NCBI GenBank assembly: GCA_009786185.1
Contig: WQTS01000119.1
Location: 1-35,751 of the forward strand
Source of the DNA: Bacteroidota bacterium
Lineage (GTDB): Bacteria > Bacteroidota > Bacteroidia > Bacteroidales > WCHB1-69
Reading direction: 5' to 3'
DNA length: 35,751 nt
Shown: positions 23,384 through 30,973 of the stretch, one piece after another
How the letters are laid out: each line of letters begins with the position of its first letter
Numbering within the stretch: position 1 is the stretch's first letter
The notes under the pieces: generated by a model
What the model was told of the DNA's origin: nothing
Databases searched by the model: none
What the model saw: only the letters and a program-made list of their open reading frames with translations
Translations under genes and position numbers: made by a program

Positions 23384-25669
23384 TTATAATCCTCTTTGCG
23401 GTCTCGCACCACCTGCCACCACTTCCGTGCGCGGTCGAATAGTCGGTTGATTGGCGGGTTTTTGATTAGAAGCCGTATTTGTTGAAGTAGTCGTTTTCGG
23501 TTTAGCCGCTTGCGGCTGACCTCCGCTCGTTGTTTTTCGCTCCCCACTATCCGCATTCCGTTCTCCGCTTACCGCCGGTCGCTCACCGCTCTCCGCATAC
23601 CGCACACCGCCTCCTCCGCCACCATCACGCTTATAATTCTGCATAGAATTAACCCTACTTATTTTCGACGAAAGATTATGCCCGCCGGTGGTTACCATAT
23701 CATTAAAAGTAACAATAACAGAAGGCGTTTTCAAATATTTGGCGGAAGAATGGCTTAAATTATTTACAAAATAGTTTTTCACGTTGTTTAAATCCAAACC
23801 TAACAGATCTAAATTGTTTTTACCGAGACTGTGCATAAGTTTATTCAACTGCCTGGCACGCAAATAAGTTTGATATGTGGCTTGGTCGTTTACACGTTGC
23901 CCGCGCGGGTACGCCAACTGTCTTGCCAAATTGTTAAATTGCTCTTCCGAAAGATTTTGCAACATGGAACGAACACTCTTAAATTCACCCGTCAAGCGTG
24001 TTTTGTTATCTCCTTTCACGCGCGTCATAATGCGCTCAATCTCTTGTTCTTCGTATTTGTAATTGTATTGCGCCTCATTGTCGCGAATTTGTTCCATCAC
24101 TTTGTCTTTTTGATATAAGGCAAACATCCTTTTTGATGCGGAATCGCTTACAAAAGTAATCTGTTCATCTTTTAAATCTTTAAAAACATTCAGCAGGTTT
24201 TTGGTAGGCGTTACAAGCAAATAAGGCTTATTTTTTGGAGGAGCGTTGTGCAACTCTCCCGAATAAGTAATTTCATTATCAATAAATAATTGATACAAAG
24301 CTGTGTATTGCACCACTCTTATCAAATCGGTATTGCCGAGATTGGCAAAATAGTTATAGGCTTGACGTTCGTATTGTCTGCCAATGCTTTGTGCACGTTC
24401 TTGCGAATTAAAATAGGAAACCGGCAACGAACCGGTGCGGTTCAAGGTGTAAATAGTGGCTTCGGGTAAATCAATGGCATACATAGCGTTGGCGGTATTC
24501 CAATTGTAAACCAATTCGTTTAATCCCAACAATCTAAAAAGCGGTCTTCTGAAAGGGTAATATTTAGGCTTCGGGTATCTAAAGTTATATTCCTGTATGG
24601 TTCCGCTTTCCGACCAATCTTTGAGAAGAATATCGGTTAATGTCATTAAATTGCCAAATTCGGTGTGCTCTAATTCTTTGCTTAGGTAGGTGGGGCACCA
24701 GTCGCGACCGTTTTTCATTTTTCCTGCCAGAAAATCGTTAATATCCAAACTTTGCGACAACTCTTTTTCGGTGATGGAAGCCAGCAATAAGATGGTTTCT
24801 ACATAAAGCGGGGGTAGTTCATGCAATGGCGTTTCGCGTTCACGTCCAATAATCACCAACATGGAAGTGTCGGCTAATGCACCAAGAATGAGGTCGGCAT
24901 CCAACGTAAACTGCCGGATGTCGCGAATATGGTCGGCCATATCTGCTTTTTTGGGAAGCGCCCATGCCACAAAGCCGGGCATTTCACTGAAAAACACGCC
25001 GGTATGTTTATTTTCAAAAATGGAAGAAACAGTATAAGTCGTGTTTGTGTCTTGCAATTGGATAAATGACTCATCATTTTTCAAAAACCATTCATGAAAT
25101 TCGTACAATGAAATTTGGTAATCTAAATTTTCTTCCGAAAAATAGATACGCTTCTCTTCTACAGGCAAAGTAATAGAAATAGGCTTATAATCTGATAGAT
25201 AAAGCGCTTCGGATAACTTCCTTACGATATTTTGCACATTTTCATCAGTAGCATTAACCATAGAAATTAAAATATCGGTAACAAAACCGTCGTACCCAAA
25301 GCGATGATTTTTTGTTTCTACTGCATGCGTAAATTTTGAAAGTATGGATTTAATGGAATCTATTTCAAAGTAGGGTGGGGGTTCCGAAATTACAATCAGC
25401 CGGCTGCTATCGGAAAAAGCAGCAACCCCAATCGTTTGAAATTGAAAACGATATTTGCTACGAAAATCTTCATATATAGAATCTTTTTGTGTAAAGACCT
25501 CACAATTTTCTATATTTCTATTTTGATTGGGAATAAATTCCGTTTTTAAAATTTGCGCGGTTTGTTTACGAACTGTTTCCATGGCTTTTTCATTAGAAAA
25601 TATTACGATTGCTAAAACCGTAAGGATAAATAACGGGATGAAGATGTAGTAGATTTTTTTGGATTTCAT
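23384..25669 (-). CDS. Unrecognised 761-residue membrane-anchored protein
   Basis: I do not recognise a family. The N-terminus has a single hydrophobic helix (IYYIFIPLFILTVLAIVIF) after a short basic stretch, which would anchor a large periplasmic domain. The body (about 30-670) is mixed alpha/beta without obvious repeats and is charged, with an E/R/K-rich helical stretch near 540-590. Residues about 680-761 are low complexity: a run of six glycines, then three SGER repeats encoded by GCGGNNNGCGG-type DNA repeats, then T/Q/P/N-rich sequence. The last part probably lies outside the folded domain. The stop abuts a perfect 28-base hairpin. The transposase gene lies 45 bases upstream on the same strand. 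Confidence 0.7.
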   Translation of the reverse strand: MKSKKIYYIFIPLFILTVLAIVIFSNEKAMETVRKQTAQILKTEFIPNQNRNIENCEVFTQKDSIYEDFRSKYRFQFQTIGVAAFSDSSRLIVISEPPPYFEIDSIKSILSKFTHAVETKNHRFGYDGFVTDILISMVNATDENVQNIVRKLSEALYLSDYKPISITLPVEEKRIYFSEENLDYQISLYEFHEWFLKNDESFIQLQDTNTTYTVSSIFENKHTGVFFSEMPGFVAWALPKKADMADHIRDIRQFTLDADLILGALADTSMLVIIGRERETPLHELPPLYVETILLLASITEKELSQSLDINDFLAGKMKNGRDWCPTYLSKELEHTEFGNLMTLTDILLKDWSESGTIQEYNFRYPKPKYYPFRRPLFRLLGLNELVYNWNTANAMYAIDLPEATIYTLNRTGSLPVSYFNSQERAQSIGRQYERQAYNYFANLGNTDLIRVVQYTALYQLFIDNEITYSGELHNAPPKNKPYLLVTPTKNLLNVFKDLKDEQITFVSDSASKRMFALYQKDKVMEQIRDNEAQYNYKYEEQEIERIMTRVKGDNKTRLTGEFKSVRSMLQNLSEEQFNNLARQLAYPRGQRVNDQATYQTYLRARQLNKLMHSLGKNNLDLLGLDLNNVKNYFVNNLSHSSAKYLKTPSVIVTFNDMVTTGGHNLSSKISRVNSMQNYKRDGGGGGGVRYAESGERPAVSGERNADSGERKTTSGGQPQAAKPKTTTSTNTASNQKPANQPTIRPRTEVVAGGARPQRGL
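23521..23622. repeat. GCGG-rich repeat tract inside the 761-residue gene
   Basis: On the minus strand, variants of GCGGTGTGCGGTATGCGG and GGAGAGCGGTGAGCG follow each other for about 100 bases and encode SGER-type repeats. The start of the tract closely resembles the insertion in queG (GCGGTGTGCGG, GCGACCG), suggesting the two share an origin. Confidence 0.65.
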
Positions 25670-25714
25670 AAATCTTTTTTCGTTTTCTGTTTATTCAATA
25701 CATTATCTTTTGTT

Positions 25715-26296
25715 TTACCTTGTATAAAACTTATCCTTTCCCCAATTTACAGGATTATGGATAATGTAATTTGCAATACGTTGATATACATCATTATTAC
25801 GTATAATGTGTTCCCAATAATAGCGTTGCCATATTGATGCATGAAATCGTTTTGTTGTGCCGATTTTAAAACCACGAACAATTGCCCCAATTGAACGTGA
25901 TTTGCAATTTGGTCGTTGTAGGGGTCGAAAATTTTCGACCCCTACGGGCAATTGCGTATCATTATTTTCATGGGGTCGAAAATTTTCGACCCCTACCGTG
26001 GCATTAACACCATTTTTCGTCAATTCAATAATGCCATGCAAATGATTGGGCATAACAACGAATTCATGCAAAATGCAATCGGGATAATGTTGTGTTATTT
26101 CCAACCAACATTCTTCAACAATTTTACCGTATTCATTCAGTTCAATTTTTCCATCAATAATTTTACCAAGCAAACATCGGTGATTTTGTACGCATATTGT
26201 TATAAAATACAAGCCCGCCTGCGAATAATCGTATCCTTTCAGGCGGAAGGAATGGCGGTGGTGGATGTTGGGGTTGTAATGTTTTGATTTCGTCAT
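25715..26296 (-). CDS. REP-associated tyrosine transposase (RAYT, Y1-type HUH)
   Basis: A 193-residue single-strand DNA transposase of the IS200/IS605-related REP-associated group. Early motifs are FRLKGYDYSQAGLYFITICV; the metal-binding HUH pair is in VVMPNHLHGII (about residues 80-90). The candidate catalytic tyrosines are in IIRNNDVYQRIANYIIHNPV near the C-terminus, with WQRYYWEHIIRN before it as in RAYTs. After the HUH motif the protein carries an inserted stretch with VGVENFRP twice (about residues 102-129), encoded by a doublet of perfect palindromes of the type this kind of enzyme is thought to mobilise. The rest resembles an intact enzyme. Start ATG at 26296. Confidence 0.92.
   Translation of the reverse strand: MTKSKHYNPNIHHRHSFRLKGYDYSQAGLYFITICVQNHRCLLGKIIDGKIELNEYGKIVEECWLEITQHYPDCILHEFVVMPNHLHGIIELTKNGVNATVGVENFRPHENNDTQLPVGVENFRPLQRPNCKSRSIGAIVRGFKIGTTKRFHASIWQRYYWEHIIRNNDVYQRIANYIIHNPVNWGKDKFYTR
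25918..25996. repeat. Palindrome doublet (REP/BIME-like) inside the transposase gene
   Basis: Two palindromes with arm GGGGTCGAAAA and its complement, at 25918-25945 (perfect over 28 bases, extending to GTA/TAC) and 25972-25996, are separated by a 26-base linker containing GGGCAATTGCGTATCATT. The period is 54 bases, a multiple of three, so the doublet keeps the gene's frame. The same doublet is found at 26453-26531. Confidence 0.92.
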
Positions 26297-26452
26297 GTTT
26301 CAATTAGTTAAAGTTAGTGTTATTAATAATAATTCAACGCAAAATTTAGAGGTGAATTGTATTTTGATGAAATAATTTTTAATGCGTCAATTATTTTTAT
26401 TATTATGAATAATGTGTTCATGATAAATGTATTATCAAAACGGGTTTTGGTT

Positions 26453-26531
26453 GTAGGGGTCGAAAATCTTCGACCCCTGTGGGCAATTGCGTATCATTGT
26501 TTTCATGGGGTCGAAAATTTTCGACCCCTAC
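26453..26531. repeat. Palindrome doublet, second copy, in intergenic DNA
   Basis: Same order and 54-base period as the copy in the transposase gene: a palindrome with one mismatch (26453-26480), the linker GGGCAATTGCGTATCATT with few changes, then a second palindrome (26507-26531). The 278-base gap between the transposase and GIY-YIG genes holds this element and otherwise AT-rich sequence; the open frames on both strands here are a by-product of the palindromes. Confidence 0.92.
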
Positions 26532-26574
26532 AATGGCAAATGATGCGGATGTATGTTGTTTTATCATATTTCCA

Positions 26575-27165
26575 TTATTCAATCGCCGAATACGTCTCAT
26601 TATAAATTTCATTCAAATTTTTCCCATTGTAAATCCAATAGCGGGTAGGTGGAACATAATAATCTATATCTAATAATTCTTTGGTAACAGCCGATAAGGA
26701 AGTTTCTATGCCGTTATGTAATATTTTTCTATCGCTACAAACTTCAACCTCAGCAGAATTGTCGTCGTTTATAAAGAGTAATTTTGCGCCTATGGGAATA
26801 TTCATCTCTCTGAAATTCAAAGGCGGGCGCATTTTTCGTTTAAAATTCTCGCTGGCAACTTTATCTATATCGGTGAGATCATTATTGATTTCATTAGCAA
26901 TATCTTGCGTTATATCACTGCCTTTATCTAACAATTTGAGAATTGCGATTGCCTGTTCGGGATTGATCTTGAAAAATTCTCGCTGTGCATGAATGCGGTA
27001 CGGATGAAAAGCGATATGTAATGCTTTTTCTACTTTTTCGCAATCAGACACCTTACAGGCATACTCCAACTCAAACGGAAGCGGAACGCTGGTGTTAAAA
27101 AGCTCTTTCATACGAATTTCAACCGAATCACGATTGGTCATCCCGATTTTTACCATGCTCGACAT
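26575..27165 (-). CDS. GIY-YIG / T5orf172-like protein, N-terminus possibly lost
   Basis: From the ATG at 27165 the product has 196 residues. The start MSSMVKIGMTNRDSVEIRMK followed by ELFNTSVPLPFELEYACKVS and REFFKINPEQAIAILKL fits the T5orf172/MUG113 branch of GIY-YIG nuclease-like domains. The first strand of that domain is expected just upstream (Y-I-x-N-P-A-M), and is encoded in the same frame as NYITNPAM, but without an ATG close by; the next in-frame ATG at 27294 lies deep in the Bro gene. The first Y of the GIY motif reads as N. Catalysis is therefore doubtful. C-terminal residues 120-196 are family-typical but of unknown role. Such domains are common next to Bro-like genes. Confidence 0.72.
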   Translation of the reverse strand: MSSMVKIGMTNRDSVEIRMKELFNTSVPLPFELEYACKVSDCEKVEKALHIAFHPYRIHAQREFFKINPEQAIAILKLLDKGSDITQDIANEINNDLTDIDKVASENFKRKMRPPLNFREMNIPIGAKLLFINDDNSAEVEVCSDRKILHNGIETSLSAVTKELLDIDYYVPPTRYWIYNGKNLNEIYNETYSAIE

Positions 27166-28114
27166 GGCAGGGTTGGTGATGTAGTTGATTTTTTGTGGTA
27201 TTAAGTGTCTTATTTTCAGGCAAAAAATTATCTTCTGAAATAATTGTTCTACCCAATTCTTTTTCTGTTTGCTTGCGGGCAACACCGGCAACACTTCCTC
27301 CTCTTTTTGCCACTTTTTTATTTGCTTTAAAACTTTCCGGTTGTTCTTTTTGAGAAATTTCCGTTGTTACACGTTCTCCAAGCATAGTGAATATTAGTTC
27401 TAAATCGGTCATATGGTCGCGAAGGTTTTGATTTTTTTTCTTCAAACCCTTGTGCTCTTTATATTCCGAAGGTGTCATTCCAAATGTGGCTTTTGATATT
27501 TCAGCTGTAAGAATAGCGTAATCGCTTTCTTCTGAAATACCGCGTGCTTTCCATTCATCCGTTAAATTTTGGCGAATGGCAATACCACGCAAACGCTTGT
27601 CTATCCAATCTTGCGGATAACCTTTTTGCTCGTAAAGAAACTTCATACGTTCTTGTGCCAATTCAGGGTTTTCAATTTCTTGCAAACGTTCGTATCCTAC
27701 TTGAGACAACCAGAGTTTAAAAGGCTCTGCTTTAGGGGAGGGAATAGATTGGATTAAACGTAAGATCTGCTTTGTATCTGCTACATCTGTTTTGTAATAC
27801 TTCCCGTCAGCGGCAAGCAATTTCAGTTGATTACAATTTGTAACCAACTCGTTTTTCAGTTCGTGACAATTTGTCACGAACTCATTTTTCAAGTGGTTAA
27901 TATTTGTAACCACTTCGTTTGGGTCGGAAAACAAGTCACTACCTTCTTCTTTAAGCCGTTGTTTTAATTTACGCCAGTATGCAGACGGGTTTACGCTGTC
28001 TGTTAAAATAGCAACTATATCTACCACCGAAAACCACCATTTTTCATTTTCTTCGTCCCAAATGGTGCGAACTTTTTTTGTTTCAAAGAGTTTGATGCTT
28101 GTTTCTTTTGTCAT
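27128..28114 (-). CDS. Bro-N domain (phage antirepressor-like) protein
   Basis: A 328-residue protein. The N-terminal Bro-N domain is clear: IKLFETKKVRTIWDEENEKW with WFSVVDIVAILTDSVNPSAYW. The middle has LLAADGKYYKTDVADTKQIL and IPSPKAEPFKLWLSQVGYER, and the C-terminal half has KATFGMTPSEYKEHKGLKK, typical of a common chromosomal Bro-like family of unknown function, possibly DNA binding. Between the two parts an 11-residue unit (VTNxxxLKNE) is repeated three times; my recollection is that relatives carry it once. The last 22 residues or so read out of family sequence and overlap the GIY-YIG start, suggesting the original stop was lost. A strong Bacteroidota promoter precedes it. Confidence 0.85.
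   Translation of the reverse strand: MTKETSIKLFETKKVRTIWDEENEKWWFSVVDIVAILTDSVNPSAYWRKLKQRLKEEGSDLFSDPNEVVTNINHLKNEFVTNCHELKNELVTNCNQLKLLAADGKYYKTDVADTKQILRLIQSIPSPKAEPFKLWLSQVGYERLQEIENPELAQERMKFLYEQKGYPQDWIDKRLRGIAIRQNLTDEWKARGISEESDYAILTAEISKATFGMTPSEYKEHKGLKKKNQNLRDHMTDLELIFTMLGERVTTEISQKEQPESFKANKKVAKRGGSVAGVARKQTEKELGRTIISEDNFLPENKTLNTTKNQLHHQPCHVEHGKNRDDQS
27826..27924. repeat. Three 33-base tandem repeats, each a separate hairpin, in the Bro gene
   Basis: Inverted repeats lie at 27827-27847, 27859-27881 and 27893-27913, with a period of 33 bases. The middle one has perfect 11-base arms (GTTCGTGACAA). The others have different arm sequences (TTGGTTACAA, GTGGTTA) that are still self-complementary, so changes on one arm are matched on the other. 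Confidence 0.88.
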
Positions 28115-28157
28115 AGTTTTGATTTTTAGATTATTTATTAGATTGAGATTAAGACTG

Positions 28158-28188
28158 CAAATATATATTTCGGGAAGGCATTTGTCAA
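28158..28188 (-). promoter_or_regulatory. Bacteroidota-type promoter for the Bro-N gene
   Basis: On the minus strand TTGAC (TTG at 28186-28188) and the -7 box TATATTTG (28158-28165) are separated by 20 bases, a near-ideal primary sigma promoter for this phylum. The -7 box lies 43 bases before the ATG. Confidence 0.75.
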
Positions 28189-28242
28189 GGGGAGGAGAAG
28201 TTTTTTTATTTGTTTTTTTAGTTTTGAATGAGATTTGAGTAT

Positions 28243-28271
28243 TGTAGAGAACTGTACATTGCGTCTCTACA
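28243..28271. repeat. TGTAGAGA...TCTCTACA hairpin
   Basis: Perfect 8-base arms TGTAGAGA and TCTCTACA flank a 13-base centre. The edges (GTAGAGACGC on the minus strand) recall the GTAGGGG palindromes elsewhere in the window, so it may be a degraded relative. It sits just beyond the stop of the cysteine-rich fragment and could also terminate transcription. Confidence 0.6.
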
Positions 28272-28273
28272 GT

Positions 28274-28474
28274 TCATTTTTTGAAAAAACACCCTTCAAT
28301 ACAATACACCGACAATTTTCCCACCGAATTTTCTTTTTCGCAATTCTTTTGCATATTACATTTGGGACAAAGTTTCGTTACATCGTTTTCATCAAGCGTG
28401 CCGTTTTTTTCATGCAGGGAATAAAGATATTTGAGGTATTTTCCTTCTGCAATGCGGTGATGAGTATCTTTTTT
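28274..28474 (-). pseudogene. Cysteine-rich gene fragment, in frame behind the RhuM remnant
   Basis: After the TAG that ends the RhuM-like tail the same frame continues without a Met for about 65 codons to a TGA. The translation includes AEGKYLKYLYSLHEKNGTLD and LCPKCNMQKNC and ends with YCIEGCFFKK. The CPKC, NC and YCIEGC cysteines look like a small metal-binding site. I do not recognise the parent protein. Most likely it is the end of another gene joined here by deletion; it could also be an extension of the RhuM product behind an in-frame stop. The opposite-strand frame in this stretch (28235-28606) looks like a shadow. Confidence 0.4.
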
Positions 28475-29379
28475 CTATTTTTTACTTCCAATTTTCTTTT
28501 GAATATTTTTTATAGTTTCCAAATATGCTTGCTCAACAGGAGTAAGTGTCTTTACTTGATATTTTCGGTACTCGGCAAGCGCTTTTTCAACCGCATGTTC
28601 GTGTGAAATTAAACCGGCGCTTTGCAAAACATTTTCACCGGTTGAAGCCAAGATAGCATCTAACTGACGTACATAATCTTCATAGCAATATCTTTTTGTG
28701 TGGGTTGGCTTCCCGAAAATGTTGTAAGTCCCATAAATGGTTTCTCGCTATCGGCTCGTGTAAAAATTATTTCTGCCGCTGTATGTCCATGTGTAGCATA
28801 ATGCAATTTGTTTTGAACTATCTTAAAAAATTCAACCGAGACAGTCGATTTTGGGTCATAATCCTTACTTGTAGCATACAAATCAAGCACTTGGCGATAC
28901 AGAACTTTTTCAGAGGAACGAATATCGCGAATGCGATTTAAAAGTTCATACCAATAACCTCCGCCACCAACATTTTTTAAACGCTCATCATCCATTGTAA
29001 AACCTTTTACGATATATTCTTTAATCCGTTCTGTTGCCCAAATCCTGAATTGTGTAGCAATACGTGATTTTATGCGATAACCCAAAGAAATGATCATGTC
29101 GAGATTGTAAAATGGCAATTCACGTTCAACATTTCTCTTCCCTTCAATTTGAACCTGTCGGAATTTCCGACAGGTTGTATTTTCGTTTAATTCGCCTTCA
29201 TCATAAATGTGCTTAATATGTTCAACAACATTTGTGCGTGAAGTTTGGAAAAGTTCTGCCATTTGTTGCTGTGTCAACCAAACGGTTTCATCTTCTAAGC
29301 GAACATCTACAGAGATTTTTTCATCTTCGGTTTTGAAGATTAAAAATTCGGAATCTTTTTTTACTATTTCATTTTTCAT
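28475..29379 (-). pseudogene. RhuM-family virulence-type protein gene, broken by deletion/frameshift
   Basis: From ATG 29379 the frame runs 239 codons with good RhuM-family sequence: DETVWLTQQQMAELFQTSRT, RKFRQVQIEGKRNVERELPF, YNLDMIISLGYRIKS and RIWATERIKEYIVKGFTMDD. It stops at 28660. From about 28685 on another frame continues the family C-terminus: EDYVRQLDAILASTGENV, SAGLISHEHAVEKALAEYRK, VEQAYLETIKNIQKK, ending at 28475. The stretch normally between these parts, from memory some 45 residues, is absent, so a deletion not divisible by three joined ATTGCTATG to GAAGATTATG. The real start is marked by a strong ribosome binding site. RhuM's function is unclear; the gene lies in a defence-like cluster. 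Confidence 0.78.
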
Positions 29380-29383
29380 TTTA

Positions 29384-29392
29384 CACCTCCTT
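29384..29392 (-). promoter_or_regulatory. Strong Shine-Dalgarno site before the RhuM-like gene
   Basis: AAGGAGGTG on the minus strand lies four bases before the ATG at 29379 and decides that start over an ATG 15 codons upstream. Such a strong site is unusual in this window, where the starts I examined otherwise lack one, and hints at transfer from another group. Confidence 0.75.
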
Positions 29393-29407
29393 GTTATTGT
29401 TGTTTTA

Positions 29408-30523
29408 TTATAATAACGCTTCACAATACTGTTTATTCACAACCTTCTCCCTCATCACCGCTTTATTGTTAAAATTTCGGGATATATTTCTTGCCACATC
29501 GCTATAATTATCTGTGCCATCTTCTTTTTTATGATAGAAAATTTTAATTGATACACAATTGTCATGTTCAAATAATGTGTTCAATAAAGTTCTGTCGGAA
29601 AGTCCACAAGAATGACCCATGATGAAAATTTGGTAATCGTCCGAATTGATAAAATTGAGTAGTTTTTTGTAATTATCTGTTTCTAAATATTTAATGGATT
29701 TAATGTTTTCGAGAAAGCGATTGTCGTTCTTTTTTTCAATGGCCTTGTATTCATCGGCTATTTCGTCTCCGTAGCCAAAAATAATCGGATTATTTTCATT
29801 CATTAATTCGCCGTGAATGTGAATCCGTTCTACTCTTATATGTGGATTTGCAAAATTATAAAGATATCCTCTTTCTGTATGAGTATAATTGAAGCTTAGG
29901 AATAATATATTTTCCGGAATGTATGTTTTCTTCTGCATAGCACTTGCAGTTAAAGATTTTTCTTTTTTCATACAATCTATAGGCTTCCAATCTGCAAATA
30001 TTTTTTCTTGAATTTTTGGAAATAGTTTAATATTGTTTTTGGTTTGTAATTCCTGTAGATAATTCTCTAATACCGTCTTTATCTGAAAAAAATCTTGATT
30101 TAATTTTTCTATTTGAAAATATTTTCTACCCGGAAGACTTGTATCAATAATTCCCAATAACTGTTTGTGATACTCTTCTTCAATATCAAGCCAATATTGT
30201 AAATGAGCTTTATCACTGATGTTTACTAAAAAAGTATTTTTGTGTTCAATTTTTGTATTAACATATTTAGTATCTATGTTTTTAAGCCAATTATACCCGT
30301 TTTTTATTTCGTCACTTATCAGTATATCTTCTTTATGGCGAGATGGGATATATACTGAAACAATATCACTTTCATAGCGAATGTGCTCGCCTGTTGATTT
30401 TTTTATTGTAGAAATGATATTTGTTTTTTCTTTTTTCCACAAAGCATTTATAAAATCTTTATAGCTCGTTTTTAAGCCATGCGCTAAATCAAAGCCGTTG
30501 CCGATGAGGAGTATTCTGTTCAT
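29408..30523 (-). CDS. AbiH-like phage abortive infection protein
   Basis: A 371-residue protein resembling the AbiH family. The N-terminus MNRILLIGNGFDLAHGLKTS and YKDFINALW is the family's nucleotide-binding-like start. Further landmarks are ILFLSFNYTHT, IHIHGELMNENNPIIFGYGD and YQIFIMGHSCGLSDRTLLNT. AbiH proteins are linked to abortive infection defence; the mechanism is not established. The product is cytosolic by appearance, with a lysine-rich middle region. It begins 27 bases after the stop of the membrane gene and is followed after 28 bases by the RhuM remnant. It probably belongs to a defence operon starting at hsdM. Confidence 0.85.
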   Translation of the reverse strand: MNRILLIGNGFDLAHGLKTSYKDFINALWKKEKTNIISTIKKSTGEHIRYESDIVSVYIPSRHKEDILISDEIKNGYNWLKNIDTKYVNTKIEHKNTFLVNISDKAHLQYWLDIEEEYHKQLLGIIDTSLPGRKYFQIEKLNQDFFQIKTVLENYLQELQTKNNIKLFPKIQEKIFADWKPIDCMKKEKSLTASAMQKKTYIPENILFLSFNYTHTERGYLYNFANPHIRVERIHIHGELMNENNPIIFGYGDEIADEYKAIEKKNDNRFLENIKSIKYLETDNYKKLLNFINSDDYQIFIMGHSCGLSDRTLLNTLFEHDNCVSIKIFYHKKEDGTDNYSDVARNISRNFNNKAVMREKVVNKQYCEALL

Positions 30524-30550
30524 TTTTTACTGAATTAACGTTGTTATTAA

Positions 30551-30973
30551 TTACTGCATATTATTAAGAATGAAAAGTAATAATTTGAAATATCCAATTC
30601 CAACAAATATTACTTTAAAAATAAAAAACGCCCAAGTTGGATAATTCCATTTATTGCTTAATTTAACATATTCTTCTAATACGTCATTTTTTTCGTATCC
30701 TATTTTCTCAAATTTTTTCTCATGATATCTTCGGAAAAGCTCTAGAAAAATGCTTTTATATAGATACTGCAACATATCTAACAATAAAGCAATAACAAAA
30801 AACAATACTGCATAAAGCAAAGTGCTGTCAATAAATAACTTTTCATCAATAGTTTTTACAAAAATCCAAACAACACCAATGCCTGCAAAAGCTATCTGTC
30901 TATTGATTGTGCTTAATGAACCACTTGCTTCGTAGAACTCATTTCGAATATCTTTCAGTTTAATTTTTATCAT
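30551..30973 (-). CDS. Unknown three-helix membrane protein in the defence cluster
   Basis: A 140-residue protein starting MIKIKLKDIRNEFYEASGSL. It has hydrophobic segments at about residues 27-40 (IAFAGIGVVWIFV), 48-69 (STLLYAVLFFVIALLLDML) and 115-137 (AFFIFKVIFVGIGYFKLLLF), separated by a charged loop (RRYHEKKFEKIGYEKNDVLE). I do not recognise a family. Its first 14 bases overlap the end of the 60-residue gene upstream, which points to coupled translation. I chose 30973 because the upstream part of the frame reads through the neighbour gene. In context a membrane effector or partner of AbiH is possible, but this is a guess. Confidence 0.65.
   Translation of the reverse strand: MIKIKLKDIRNEFYEASGSLSTINRQIAFAGIGVVWIFVKTIDEKLFIDSTLLYAVLFFVIALLLDMLQYLYKSIFLELFRRYHEKKFEKIGYEKNDVLEEYVKLSNKWNYPTWAFFIFKVIFVGIGYFKLLLFILNNMQ

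Noticed and set aside
26357..26612. Open frames on both strands spanning the intergenic palindrome doublet
   Set aside because: They share VGVENFRP-like sequence only because the palindromes read the same on both strands; the flanks are low-complexity and have no family similarity or start signals.
27826..27924. Possible CRISPR array from regularly spaced hairpins
   Set aside because: The units are contiguous 33-base coding repeats without unique spacers and lie within a conserved protein gene; no cas genes are present.
28235..28606. A 123-codon plus-strand frame rich in Phe and Ile
   Set aside because: It lies opposite the RhuM tail and cysteine-rich fragment, which read as real protein on the minus strand; its composition is that of a shadow frame.
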